Source: Mycobacterium sp.
GTDB lineage: Bacteria > Actinomycetota > Actinomycetes > Mycobacteriales > Mycobacteriaceae
Length of the DNA: 6,159 nucleotides
Assembly: GCA_023264755.1 (NCBI GenBank)
Contig: JAHFVB010000323.1
Span: 1 to 6,159, forward strand
Direction: 5' to 3'
The translations under genes and the position numbers were made by a program. The notes below the pieces were generated by a model. The model was not told where the DNA came from, ran no database searches, and saw only the letters and a program-made list of their open reading frames with translations. Below are positions 1 to 6,159 of this stretch, piece after piece. Positions within the stretch are counted from its first letter, which is position 1, and each line of letters starts with the position of its first letter.

Positions 1-240
1 GTGGAGTTCGAGGAGGGCCGGCTCATTGCGTGGCGCCCGTCCGAACCGGGTGCAGAGCCACCGGGACATCTGTGGCGCTGGTGGCTCGAGCCCATCGACG
101 ACGACCACACTCGCGTCACCCACACCTACGACTGGTCGCAGTTGACCGACGAGAAGCGACTGGTACGCGCCAAGGCCACCACGGCCGAGCGGTTGCAGGC
201 GTCGCTCGACCGGCTGGCCAAGCTGGCCGAGTCGAGCTAG
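1..240 (+). CDS. SRPBCC-fold (polyketide cyclase/START-like) protein, C-terminal fragment
   Basis: This is the last 79 codons of a gene cut by the left edge of the window. The reading frame is open from base 1, so the GTG there is more likely an internal valine than a start; SRPBCC proteins are usually about 140-160 residues. The visible part has the alternating pattern of the family's last strands and C-terminal helix: EFEEGRLIAWRP, then GHLWRWWLEP, then TRVTHTYDWS, followed by a helix of about 30 residues (TDEKRLVRAKATTAERLQASLDRLAKLAE). This fold makes a hydrophobic cavity that binds lipids, polyketides or other small ligands, but neither ligand nor reaction can be read from this fragment. 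The gene converges on the ATPase gene with a 3 nt gap. I see no signal peptide or membrane segment. The family call is fairly sure; the function is unknown. Confidence 0.75.
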   Translation: MEFEEGRLIAWRPSEPGAEPPGHLWRWWLEPIDDDHTRVTHTYDWSQLTDEKRLVRAKATTAERLQASLDRLAKLAESS

Positions 241-248
241 CCGCTAGC
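236..248. repeat. Short inverted repeat spanning the two convergent stop codons
   Basis: Bases 236-240 (GCTAG) and 244-248 (CTAGC) are perfect reverse complements around a 3 nt loop (CCG, 241-243). Each arm contains one of the two TAG stop codons, plus-strand 238-240 and minus-strand 246-244. The stem has only 5 bp and no T-run follows on either strand, so it does not look like a classical intrinsic terminator. It may simply reflect two TAG stops facing each other in a GC-rich context. Confidence 0.35.
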
Positions 249-2466
249 GCCCTGCTGCGAACGCCCGCAACGAATCCACCTGCGCCGGATCCAGCGAGGG
301 CCGCACGGCCGCGCGCGCCTTGGCGACGTCGTCGGCGGTGACGTCGGCCGCATCGATCGACCGCCGCATCGCGGTCAGCGCCGCCTCGCGCAGGAGCGCC
401 ACGCAGTCGGCCGCGCTGTAGCCGTCGAGCTCGTCGGCGAGCGCATCGAGGTTCACGTCGGCGCTCAACGGCACCGACTTTCCGGACGTGCGCAGGATCT
501 CGCGGCGCGCGGCCGCGTCCGGCGGCTCGACGAACACCAGCTTCTCCAGTCGACCGGGACGCAGCAGCGCGGGGTCGACGAGGTCGGGCCGGTTGGTGGC
601 GCCGAGCACGACGACATCGCGCAACGGGTCGATGCCGTCGAGTTCGGTCAGCAGTGCGGCCACCACCCGATCGGTGACCCCCGAGTCGAAGCTCTGACCA
701 CGCCGCGGGGCCAGGGCGTCGAGCTCGTCGAGAAAGACCAGGGAAGGTGCGGAATCGCGTGCCCGGCGGAACAATTCGCGCACCGCCTTCTCCGAGGACC
801 CCACCCACTTGTCCATCAACTCGGCGCCCTTGACCGCGTGGACGGACAGTCGGCCGGTACTGGCCAGCGCACGCACGACGAACGTCTTGCCGCAGCCCGG
901 CGGACCGTAGAGCAGCACGCCGCGCGGGGGCTGGATGCCCAGCCTGGCGAACGTGTCGGGGTGCTGCAGTGGCCACAACACCGCCTCGGTCAGGGCTTGT
1001 TTGGTCTCGACCATGTCGCCGACGTCATCGAGGGTCACCGAGCCGACGGTGACCTCCTCGGTGGCCGACCGGGACAACGGCCGGATCACCGACAATGCCC
1101 CGACGAAGTCGTCCTGAATCAGGGCGGGCGCATTGCCGTCGCTGCTGGCCCGCGCGGCCGCTCGAAGCGCTGCCTCCCGAACCAGGGCGGCCAGGTCGGA
1201 TACTACGAAACCCGGTGTGCGGTCGCCAATTTCGTCGAGCTTCAGCCCCTCCGATGGCACTCCGCGTAGCAGCACCTCCAGCAGAGCCTTGCGAGTGGCG
1301 CCGTCGGGCAGGCTGAGTCCGAGTTCGCGGTCACACAGTTCGGGTGCGCGTAGCCGCGGGTCCACGGCGTCGGGCAGGGCCGACGTCGCAATGAACGCCA
1401 CGCCCTTGGTGGCCACCGCAGTGCGCAATTCGGCCAGGATCAACGTGGCGACCGGTTCGGCTGTCGCGGGCAACAGTGCGTCGACGTCGGTGATCAGGAG
1501 TACGCCACCGCCGGCTCGCACCGTCGCGACCGCCGAGGACACGCTGGCCAGCCGATCCTCGGCCCTCAGGGCGCCGACGTCGGGGCCGTCCAACTCGACC
1601 AGACGCCGTTCGCGACACACCGCACGCACCACGGTCGCCTTGCCGACGCCCGCCGGTCCGGACACCAATACCCCGAGGTTGGCCTTGGCGCCCAAGGTTT
1701 CCAGCAGCTTGGGCTCGTCCAGCGCCAGCTTGAGCCACTCGGCGAGCCGCGCCGCTTGAAGGTGTGAGCCCTTCAGGTCGTCGAAGCCGACCGCGGCCGC
1801 GGCCGGCGGCTGGGTGGGTGTGGTGACCGTGTGCTCACCCGTGCCCAGGCCGTCGGCGCCGCCGGCTCCGTGCGCGCCGTCGCCCCAGGTGACCAGGGAA
1901 TTCGGCTGGACGCTGACCGCGCCGGCCGGGTCGACGCTGGTCACGGTGAGCAGTTCGGAGGTCCAGGTGATGCCGACCGACGAGGCCAGGGCCGTGGTGG
2001 CCTCCGACGTCGACGTGCCAGGACCCAGATCGCGGGGGAGCAGCGAAACCGTGTCCCCGACCGTCATGACCTTGCCAAGCAGGGCCAGCCGCAGCGTCGC
2101 AGGCGTTATCGAACGAGTGGCGAGCTTGGACCCGCTCAGCGTGATCGACCGCGCACCGAACACCGTCACGGGTGCGACGATCACGCTGGCGTCCTCCCGC
2201 AGCCCCGCGTTGGACAGCGTGACGTCGTCGAGCAACGCAGTCCCGGTCGCCGTGCCGGGCGGGGCCACCCCGACGACGGTCGCCGTGGTGCGCGCACCCG
2301 TCAAGGACACCGCATCCCACTCTCGAATGCCAAGGGCGGCAATAACTTCCGGATGCAGCCGGGTGACGCCCCGGCGAGCGTCCAAGGCCGAGGTGTTCAG
2401 CCGAGCGGTCAGGCGAAGGTGGGACAGCGGCGTGTCCTCACCCGGGGACTGCAATGGCTCAGTCAT
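244..2466 (-). CDS. cpa: Cdc48/p97-like double AAA+ ATPase (Cpa, Rv0435c ortholog)
   Basis: This 740-residue protein has the p97 layout: an N-domain of two beta-barrel modules (about 17-193), a Gly/Ala/Thr-rich linker (about 194-226), AAA domain D1 (about 227-460) and D2 (about 478-740). D2 is canonical: Walker A GPPGCGKT (521-528), pore loop KWV (553-555), Walker B FLDELDA with D580-E581, sensor-1 N625, and arginine fingers R636 and R639 in LLRPGR. D1 is degenerate: Walker A ends GKA (A277), Walker B reads TD (326-327) where D2 has DE, sensor 1 is S362, and both arginine-finger positions are lost. Mycobacterial orthologs, M. smegmatis Msm0858 and Cpa, are described as Mg-dependent ATPases, and Cpa as a 20S proteasome interactor. 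The ATG overlaps the pssA stop by 8 nt (ATGACTGA) and has no visible Shine-Dalgarno sequence, so translation is probably coupled. Targets cannot be inferred from sequence. Confidence 0.95.
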   Translation of the reverse strand: MTEPLQSPGEDTPLSHLRLTARLNTSALDARRGVTRLHPEVIAALGIREWDAVSLTGARTTATVVGVAPPGTATGTALLDDVTLSNAGLREDASVIVAPVTVFGARSITLSGSKLATRSITPATLRLALLGKVMTVGDTVSLLPRDLGPGTSTSEATTALASSVGITWTSELLTVTSVDPAGAVSVQPNSLVTWGDGAHGAGGADGLGTGEHTVTTPTQPPAAAAVGFDDLKGSHLQAARLAEWLKLALDEPKLLETLGAKANLGVLVSGPAGVGKATVVRAVCRERRLVELDGPDVGALRAEDRLASVSSAVATVRAGGGVLLITDVDALLPATAEPVATLILAELRTAVATKGVAFIATSALPDAVDPRLRAPELCDRELGLSLPDGATRKALLEVLLRGVPSEGLKLDEIGDRTPGFVVSDLAALVREAALRAAARASSDGNAPALIQDDFVGALSVIRPLSRSATEEVTVGSVTLDDVGDMVETKQALTEAVLWPLQHPDTFARLGIQPPRGVLLYGPPGCGKTFVVRALASTGRLSVHAVKGAELMDKWVGSSEKAVRELFRRARDSAPSLVFLDELDALAPRRGQSFDSGVTDRVVAALLTELDGIDPLRDVVVLGATNRPDLVDPALLRPGRLEKLVFVEPPDAAARREILRTSGKSVPLSADVNLDALADELDGYSAADCVALLREAALTAMRRSIDAADVTADDVAKARAAVRPSLDPAQVDSLRAFAAGR

Positions 2467-3325
2467 GACGGGTGCCGGGGCGGCGCAAACCCAGCCGCGC
2501 CGCCGAGCGGCGGTGCGGCTGCGAGCGCCGGATCGCCCGCCTAGCCTGACGTTGCACCTTCGGTTTGTCGCCCCACACCTCGGGGTGCTTGGACAGCCAG
2601 TCCTTGGTCCGTATCGCGAACGGGATGTGAATCACGTAGGCCACGATGATCGCCATGATGACGAGGTAGCCGTACTGAATCGAGGCGGCGACCAAGATCG
2701 CCAGCACGACCAGCAGCGGAAAGTACATGTTCGGCGACACCGCGAAGGTGTGCACCTTGCGCATCGGGATCCCGCTCACCGCCAGCAGCGAAACGCCGAT
2801 CATCCAGATGATGACCAGCCATTCCGCGTAGTGCGTATCCCACCACGGTCCGGGGAACTGCAGTTTGGCGGCGATGGGGCCGATGGAGCCGATCGCGCCG
2901 GCCGGCGCGGGCATCCCGACGAAGTACTCCTTCTCGTACGCCGGTCCGTCCACGTCCAACATCGCGTTGTACCGGGCCAGCCGCAGCACGATGCAGACCG
3001 CATAGACCAACACGACGATCCAGCCGACCTGCGAATCCTTGAGCAGGATGGCCCAGACGATGAAGGCCGGCGCGACTCCGAAGTTGACCGCGTCGGCGAG
3101 CGAATCGATCTCCTCGCCCATCTTCGACGTCACCTTGAGCATGCGGGCGGTCCGCCCGTCGAGCGCATCCAGGATGGCGGCACCGGCCAGCAGGGCCATC
3201 GACTCGGTCGCCTTGCCCTCCAGGGCGAACTTGATCGCGGACAGCCCCAGACAGATGGCGGCGACGGTCATTGCGCTCGGCAGAATCCGCAAGCTCAGCT
3301 GCGCGGGCTTCATGCGCGGTCTCAT
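2459..3325 (-). CDS. pssA: CDP-diacylglycerol--serine O-phosphatidyltransferase
   Basis: PssA transfers the phosphatidyl group from CDP-diacylglycerol to L-serine, giving phosphatidylserine and CMP at the inner membrane. The 288-residue product carries the complete CDP-alcohol phosphatidyltransferase signature D-x2-DG-x2-AR-x8-G-x3-D-x3-D at 53-78, with all four metal-binding or catalytic aspartates (D53, D56, D74, D78). About eight hydrophobic segments are visible, roughly at 14-35, 44-55, 83-95, 101-116, 139-153, 169-187, 203-216 and 219-236. The conserved VGMPAPAGA (137-145) and VSGIPM (183-188) loops are present. The last 30 residues form an arginine-rich cytoplasmic tail. The ATG at 3325 shares ATGA with the psd stop and has a GGAG eight bases upstream; Met5 is a weaker alternative start. 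Length matches the M. tuberculosis protein (about 286 residues). Its product is the substrate of the enzyme encoded just upstream. Confidence 0.96.
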   Translation of the reverse strand: MRPRMKPAQLSLRILPSAMTVAAICLGLSAIKFALEGKATESMALLAGAAILDALDGRTARMLKVTSKMGEEIDSLADAVNFGVAPAFIVWAILLKDSQVGWIVVLVYAVCIVLRLARYNAMLDVDGPAYEKEYFVGMPAPAGAIGSIGPIAAKLQFPGPWWDTHYAEWLVIIWMIGVSLLAVSGIPMRKVHTFAVSPNMYFPLLVVLAILVAASIQYGYLVIMAIIVAYVIHIPFAIRTKDWLSKHPEVWGDKPKVQRQARRAIRRSQPHRRSAARLGLRRPGTRHD

Positions 3326-4038
3326 CGCGGCAACTCCGCCAGCACCGTCTCGCCGGCGACCGCCCGCTGCCCTGGCTCGACGAGCACGTTCGACTGCTCG
3401 GGCAGGTAGGTGTCCAACCGGGAACCGAACCGGATCAGGCCGTAGGTCTCGCCGAGCGCGAGCTTGTCACCGACCTTGGCCGAACAGACGATGCGCCGCG
3501 CGATCAGGCCGGCGATCTGCACGGCCACCACGTCCAACCCGTCGGGGGTGCGGATCCACACGCTGTTGCGTTCGTTGTTGATGCTCGCCTCGTCGCGTTC
3601 GGCGGAGCCGAAGTGTCCCGGCCGGTACTTGACGGTGATCACTTCGCCGGCCACCGGCGCGCGCTGGACGTGCGCGTCGAACACCGACAGGAAGATGCTG
3701 ATCCGGGTCATCGGCGTGGTCGACAAGTTGAGCTCGGCAGGCGGGACGGCCTGCTCGATCAGGGTGATGCGTCCGTCGGCCGGTGCGACGACCACCCCGG
3801 GCCGAGTGGGAGGCACGCGCGGCGGGTGGCGGAAGAAGCCTGCGCACGCTGCGGCGGTCGTCAGTCCCGCGCCCCGCAACCAACGGTGGTCCCGGCCCAG
3901 CGCGGCCAGCCCGAGGCCACCCGCGATGAACGGCAAACCCGCCGGATGCACGGGAGGCACGGTGGAGCGGACGAGGTCGACCACTCGGGAAAGCTCGGAC
4001 TGCTCGGGTGCATCGGAAGGGCGCGCGGGTCTGGCCAT
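3322..4038 (-). CDS. psd: Phosphatidylserine decarboxylase proenzyme
   Basis: Psd decarboxylates phosphatidylserine to phosphatidylethanolamine. It is made as a proenzyme that cuts itself and turns a serine into the pyruvoyl cofactor. The 238 residues fit the short PSD-A type. Key positions are visible: APADGR with D88, FDAHVQRAP with H123, and the cleavage site FGS with G205-S206, which would give a beta chain of 205 and a pyruvoyl alpha chain of 33 residues. D88, H123 and S206 correspond to the family's self-processing triad. A hydrophobic stretch (about 32-69, broken by charged residues near 49-55) likely anchors it to the membrane. The start is well fixed: an in-frame TAG lies five codons upstream (4053-4051) with no other start between, and MARP resembles the M. 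tuberculosis N-terminus. No Shine-Dalgarno sequence precedes it. The end overlaps pssA by 4 nt. Confidence 0.96.
   Translation of the reverse strand: MARPARPSDAPEQSELSRVVDLVRSTVPPVHPAGLPFIAGGLGLAALGRDHRWLRGAGLTTAAACAGFFRHPPRVPPTRPGVVVAPADGRITLIEQAVPPAELNLSTTPMTRISIFLSVFDAHVQRAPVAGEVITVKYRPGHFGSAERDEASINNERNSVWIRTPDGLDVVAVQIAGLIARRIVCSAKVGDKLALGETYGLIRFGSRLDTYLPEQSNVLVEPGQRAVAGETVLAELPR
3334..3337 (-). promoter_or_regulatory. Probable ribosome binding site for pssA
   Basis: On the minus strand GGAG (3337-3334) lies eight bases before the pssA ATG, inside the last codons of psd. It is the clearest Shine-Dalgarno-like sequence in the cluster and supports the ATG at 3325 over the internal Met5. 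Together with the ATGA overlap it suggests pssA is translated partly by coupling to psd. Confidence 0.5.
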
Positions 4039-4047
4039 GGGGTCTCG

Positions 4048-4053
4048 ATTCTA
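4048..4053 (-). promoter_or_regulatory. Candidate -10 element (TAGAAT) for a psd-pssA-cpa transcript
   Basis: The 41 nt between moeA and psd is the only real intergenic gap in the cluster. On the minus strand it contains TAGAAT (4053-4048), a good match to the mycobacterial SigA TANNNT -10 hexamer. Transcription would begin near 4041, leaving about three bases before the psd ATG at 4038. No -35-like hexamer is seen at 17-18 nt and there is no extended TGn. Mycobacterial promoters often lack a conserved -35, and leaderless mRNAs are common in the genus. The absence of a Shine-Dalgarno sequence before psd fits. The hexamer also contains the in-frame stop that closes the psd frame, so a chance match is possible. 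Confidence 0.45.
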
Positions 4054-4079
4054 CGATTGGACTGAGCAAGCCGGGGCGG

Positions 4080-5273
4080 CTAGGCCAAGTCCCAAACCCG
4101 CACCGTGGATCCGGCCGTGAGTTCGGTGACGTCCTCGGCGAGTTCGAGCAGGCAGTTCGCCGACGCGAGCCACCGGAGATGATGCGAGGCAGGGGGACCG
4201 TAACTGGTGACGGTGCCTCGACTGCGGTCGAGTACGCCGCGCCGGAACTGGCGCTTGCCCCGCGGCGAGTTGAGCGCTTCGGTGAGCGTGGCCTGGATGC
4301 GCGGCCGCTCCGGGTCGGGCAATGACGTGGCGGCCCGCAGCGGCGCGCGAATGAACACCTCGAACGACACCAGCGCGCTGACCGGGTTGCCGGGCAGCGT
4401 GATGATCGGGGTGCCGTCCACTCGTCCCGTCCCCTGGGGCATGCCGGGCTGCATGGCGACCTTGACGAACTCGACCTCCGCGCCGAGGGCGTCCTTGACC
4501 ACCTCGTACGCGCCCGCGCTGACGCCGCCGGTGGTGATGATCAGGTCGGCGCCGGTGGCGTGGCGCGCCAAGGTGTCTCGGAAGGTCGCGACGTCGTCGC
4601 CGGTCATGGTGGAGGCCACCACCTCGGCGCCGGCGTCGCGGACGGCGGCGGCGAGCATGACGGCGTTGGACTCGTAGATCTGGCCGGGTTGCAGCGGCGT
4701 ACCCGGCGCGACCAGTTCGGTACCGGTCGACATCACCAGAACGCGTTGCCGCGGAACGACGTTGAGTTGGCTGATGCCCAGGGCCGCGGCCAGGCCCAGC
4801 GCCGCTGGGGTGACCGCCTGACCCGCGCGCAGCACGGTGGTGCCCGCGGTGACGTCCTCGCCGGCGAACCGCAGATGCTGACCGGGCTTGGCGCTGGCGC
4901 GGATCGTCACGGTGTCGGTGCCGCCGTCGGTGGCTTCGACGGGCACCACGGCGGTGGCACCGGCGGGCAGCGGCGCCCCGGTCATGATTCGGTGCGCGGT
5001 CCCGGGCTCGAGCCGCAGCTGATCGATGCGCCCAGCCGGGATGTCCTCGGCGACGGGCAGTTTCACGGGACTCGCATCGGAGGCCCCGGAAACGTCCTCG
5101 GCCATCACGGCATAGCCGTCCATGGCCGAGTTGTCGAAGCAGGGTAGCGACAGCGGGGCCGTCACGTCGGCCGCCAGGGCGAGCCCGAGGGCCTCGGCCA
5201 ACGGGACGTCGACGGGCTGGCGGGCGGTTATCAGCGCGGCGACGGTGCGCTGATGGTCTTCGACTGATCGCAT
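4080..5273 (-). CDS. moeA: Molybdopterin molybdenumtransferase MoeA (MoeA2-type)
   Basis: MoeA inserts molybdate into adenylylated molybdopterin, releasing AMP and giving molybdenum cofactor in the cytoplasm. The 397 residues match the family length. Visible in order: the N-terminal linker and FDNSAMDGYA (46-55), IMTGAPLPAGATAVVPVE (96-113), the MoCF-binding domain from about 175 with STGTEL (182-187), YESN (200-203), GDD (225-227) and TGGVSAGAYEVVKD (248-261), LPGNPVSALVSFEVF (293-307), and a C-terminal beta domain to WDLA. I chose the ATG at 5273 because MRSVEDHQRTVAALI resembles the M. tuberculosis MoeA2 N-terminus; the longer frame to 5435 only reads back through the SDR gene with no family similarity. 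It starts 4 nt after the SDR stop without a clear Shine-Dalgarno sequence, so coupling is likely. E257 occupies the place of E. coli Asp259. Naming it moeA2 rests on synteny. Confidence 0.95.
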   Translation of the reverse strand: MRSVEDHQRTVAALITARQPVDVPLAEALGLALAADVTAPLSLPCFDNSAMDGYAVMAEDVSGASDASPVKLPVAEDIPAGRIDQLRLEPGTAHRIMTGAPLPAGATAVVPVEATDGGTDTVTIRASAKPGQHLRFAGEDVTAGTTVLRAGQAVTPAALGLAAALGISQLNVVPRQRVLVMSTGTELVAPGTPLQPGQIYESNAVMLAAAVRDAGAEVVASTMTGDDVATFRDTLARHATGADLIITTGGVSAGAYEVVKDALGAEVEFVKVAMQPGMPQGTGRVDGTPIITLPGNPVSALVSFEVFIRAPLRAATSLPDPERPRIQATLTEALNSPRGKRQFRRGVLDRSRGTVTSYGPPASHHLRWLASANCLLELAEDVTELTAGSTVRVWDLA

Positions 5274-5277
5274 GGGC

Positions 5278-6159
5278 TCAGACCGGGTAGGTGACGCCGG
5301 TGAGTTCTTCGGAGACGCTCCAGAGCCGGCCCTGCAACGCTTGGTCGTGGGACTGCTTACTGGACTGCGTAACCTTCGGATTGCCGAGGAGCTCTTGAAA
5401 GCCACTGGGGCCGTAGTACTGCCCGCCCTGCGCACCGGGATCGGTGGCGGCCCGCAGGGTGGGCAGCGCGCCGCGTTCCGGGCTTTGAGAAACGAACGGC
5501 ATCAGCGGACGTGCGATGGCCGGAAGGTGTCTCATCAGGTCGGTGTTGGAGAGCCCGGGATGCGCGGCCAGCGCCACGGTCGACTCGCCCGGTGTGTGAG
5601 CATGGGCCGCCAGCCGGCGCTGCAACTCGTAGGTGAACAACAGGTTGGCCAGCTTCGACTGGCCGTAGGCGGCCACCCGGTCGTACTGGCGCTCCCACTG
5701 CAGATCGTCGAAGTGGATGGCGGCCCGGATGCGGTGCCCGACGCTGGTGACCGTGACGACGCGCGACCCCGCGACGGGCAGGAGGTGCTCCAGCAGCAGT
5801 CCGGTCAGTGCGAAGTGACCAAGATGGTTGGTGCCGAACTGAAGCTCGAAGCCGTCCTTGGTGGTCTGTCGCGGCGAGGGATACATCACCCCCGCGTTGT
5901 TGATCAGCAGGTCGATGCGCGGATGGGCCGCCTTGAGTTCCTCGGCGGAGGTGCGGATCGACTGCAATGAGCCCAGGTCCAGCGGTTGCACGGTCACGTC
6001 CGCGCGCGGGCTCGCGCCGACGATGCGAGCGGCCGCGGCATTGCCCTTGTCGGTGTCGCGCACGGCGAGCACGACTTTGGCGCCGTGGGCGGCTAGCACT
6101 CTGGCCGTCTGGAAGCCCAGTCCGGTGTTCGAGCCGGTCACGATGGCGACGCGGCCGCT
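5278..6159 (-). CDS. Short-chain dehydrogenase/reductase, Rv0439c-like, 5' end outside window
   Basis: The frame is open to the right edge (SGRVAIVTG before the first in-window GTG codon), so the true start lies beyond 6159; 293 residues are visible. The GTG at 6141 falls inside the first Rossmann strand and cannot be the start. Numbering from the first visible residue, cofactor motif TGSNTGLG is 8-15, R34 after the second strand suggests NADP(H), NNAG is 87-90, and the catalytic set is N111 (GTNHLGHF), S139 (VTSVGH), Y165 and K169 (YGQSK). The pattern NNAGVM...DGFELQFGTNHLGHFALTG is typical of the retinol dehydrogenase/protochlorophyllide reductase-like branch. About 20 N-terminal residues are probably missing. 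The substrate is unknown. The C-terminus (SVSEELTGVTYPV) is complete. It is the first visible gene of the minus-strand cluster and is followed after 4 nt by moeA. Confidence 0.93.
   Translation of the reverse strand, partial: SGRVAIVTGSNTGLGFQTARVLAAHGAKVVLAVRDTDKGNAAAARIVGASPRADVTVQPLDLGSLQSIRTSAEELKAAHPRIDLLINNAGVMYPSPRQTTKDGFELQFGTNHLGHFALTGLLLEHLLPVAGSRVVTVTSVGHRIRAAIHFDDLQWERQYDRVAAYGQSKLANLLFTYELQRRLAAHAHTPGESTVALAAHPGLSNTDLMRHLPAIARPLMPFVSQSPERGALPTLRAATDPGAQGGQYYGPSGFQELLGNPKVTQSSKQSHDQALQGRLWSVSEELTGVTYPV

Noticed and set aside
116..976. A 286-codon minus-strand frame overlapping the ATPase D2 domain
   Set aside because: It is a frame-shifted reading of the same strand as the conserved D2 motifs, with an Arg/Ala-rich low-complexity product.
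1790..1810. Repeating GCGGCC-rich stretch as a possible regulatory repeat
   Set aside because: It encodes a short alanine run in the linker before D1 of the ATPase. No repeat unit extends beyond this codon effect.
1814..3409. A 531-codon plus-strand open frame opposite the ATPase N-domain and pssA
   Set aside because: It lies antisense to two genes with clear family motifs. Its translation is rich in Arg, Gly, Asp, His and Pro with no recognisable domain, as expected for mirror frames in GC-rich DNA.
3271..4065. Plus-strand open frames opposite psd, including a 264-codon one
   Set aside because: These are antisense to a complete psd with an intact self-processing site. Composition is His/Arg/Gly-rich and no domain is seen.
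5274..5435. A 54-residue N-terminal extension of MoeA
   Set aside because: It reads through the C-terminal codons of the SDR gene in another frame, is Ser/Pro/Arg-rich, and has no similarity to MoeA. The ATG at 5273 gives the family length.
5272..5970. A 232-codon plus-strand open frame opposite the SDR gene
   Set aside because: The minus strand carries a full set of SDR catalytic motifs. The plus-strand product has no recognisable pattern.
6139..6141. GTG as start codon of the SDR
   Set aside because: The frame stays open upstream and codes for the first beta strand (GRVAIVTG) of the Rossmann fold, so the real start is beyond the window.

Overview
The window looks like chromosomal DNA from a Mycobacterium or Mycolicibacterium species. 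It has high GC, third codon positions strongly biased to G or C, and tightly packed genes. The five minus-strand genes follow, in order, the M. tuberculosis H37Rv block Rv0439c (SDR oxidoreductase), Rv0438c (moeA2), Rv0437c (psd), Rv0436c (pssA) and Rv0435c (Cdc48-like AAA ATPase). I made this assignment from protein motifs and remembered gene order; no database search was run.

Layout. Positions 1-240 hold the 3' end of a plus-strand SRPBCC-fold (polyketide cyclase/START-like) gene whose start is outside the window. It converges on the minus-strand cluster with only three bases between the two stop codons. Read in the direction of transcription, the cluster runs: an SDR oxidoreductase (open through the right edge, ending at 5278), moeA (5273-4080, 4 nt gap), psd (4038-3322, after the only real gap, 41 nt), pssA (3325-2459, overlapping psd by ATGA) and the double-AAA ATPase gene cpa (2466-244, overlapping pssA by 8 nt). 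No stretch longer than 41 nt lacks a gene. I see no tRNA, rRNA, mobile element, CRISPR array or large repeat.

How the genes fit together. PssA makes phosphatidylserine from CDP-diacylglycerol and serine, and Psd decarboxylates it to phosphatidylethanolamine, so these two are one pathway. MoeA works in molybdenum cofactor synthesis. The SDR is an NAD(P)-dependent oxidoreductase of unknown substrate. The last gene encodes a p97/Cdc48-type ATPase, known in actinobacteria as Cpa. The overlaps suggest psd-pssA-cpa is translated as a coupled unit. A TAGAAT hexamer just before psd could give this trio its own almost leaderless transcript.

The region is mostly conserved mycobacterial core genome, not an accessory island, and I do not see an undescribed defence or mobile system. 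The points most worth a second look are the degenerate nucleotide-binding motifs in the first AAA domain, the candidate psd promoter, the coupling of a Cdc48-like ATPase to phospholipid synthesis genes, and the inverted repeat centred on the convergent stop codons.
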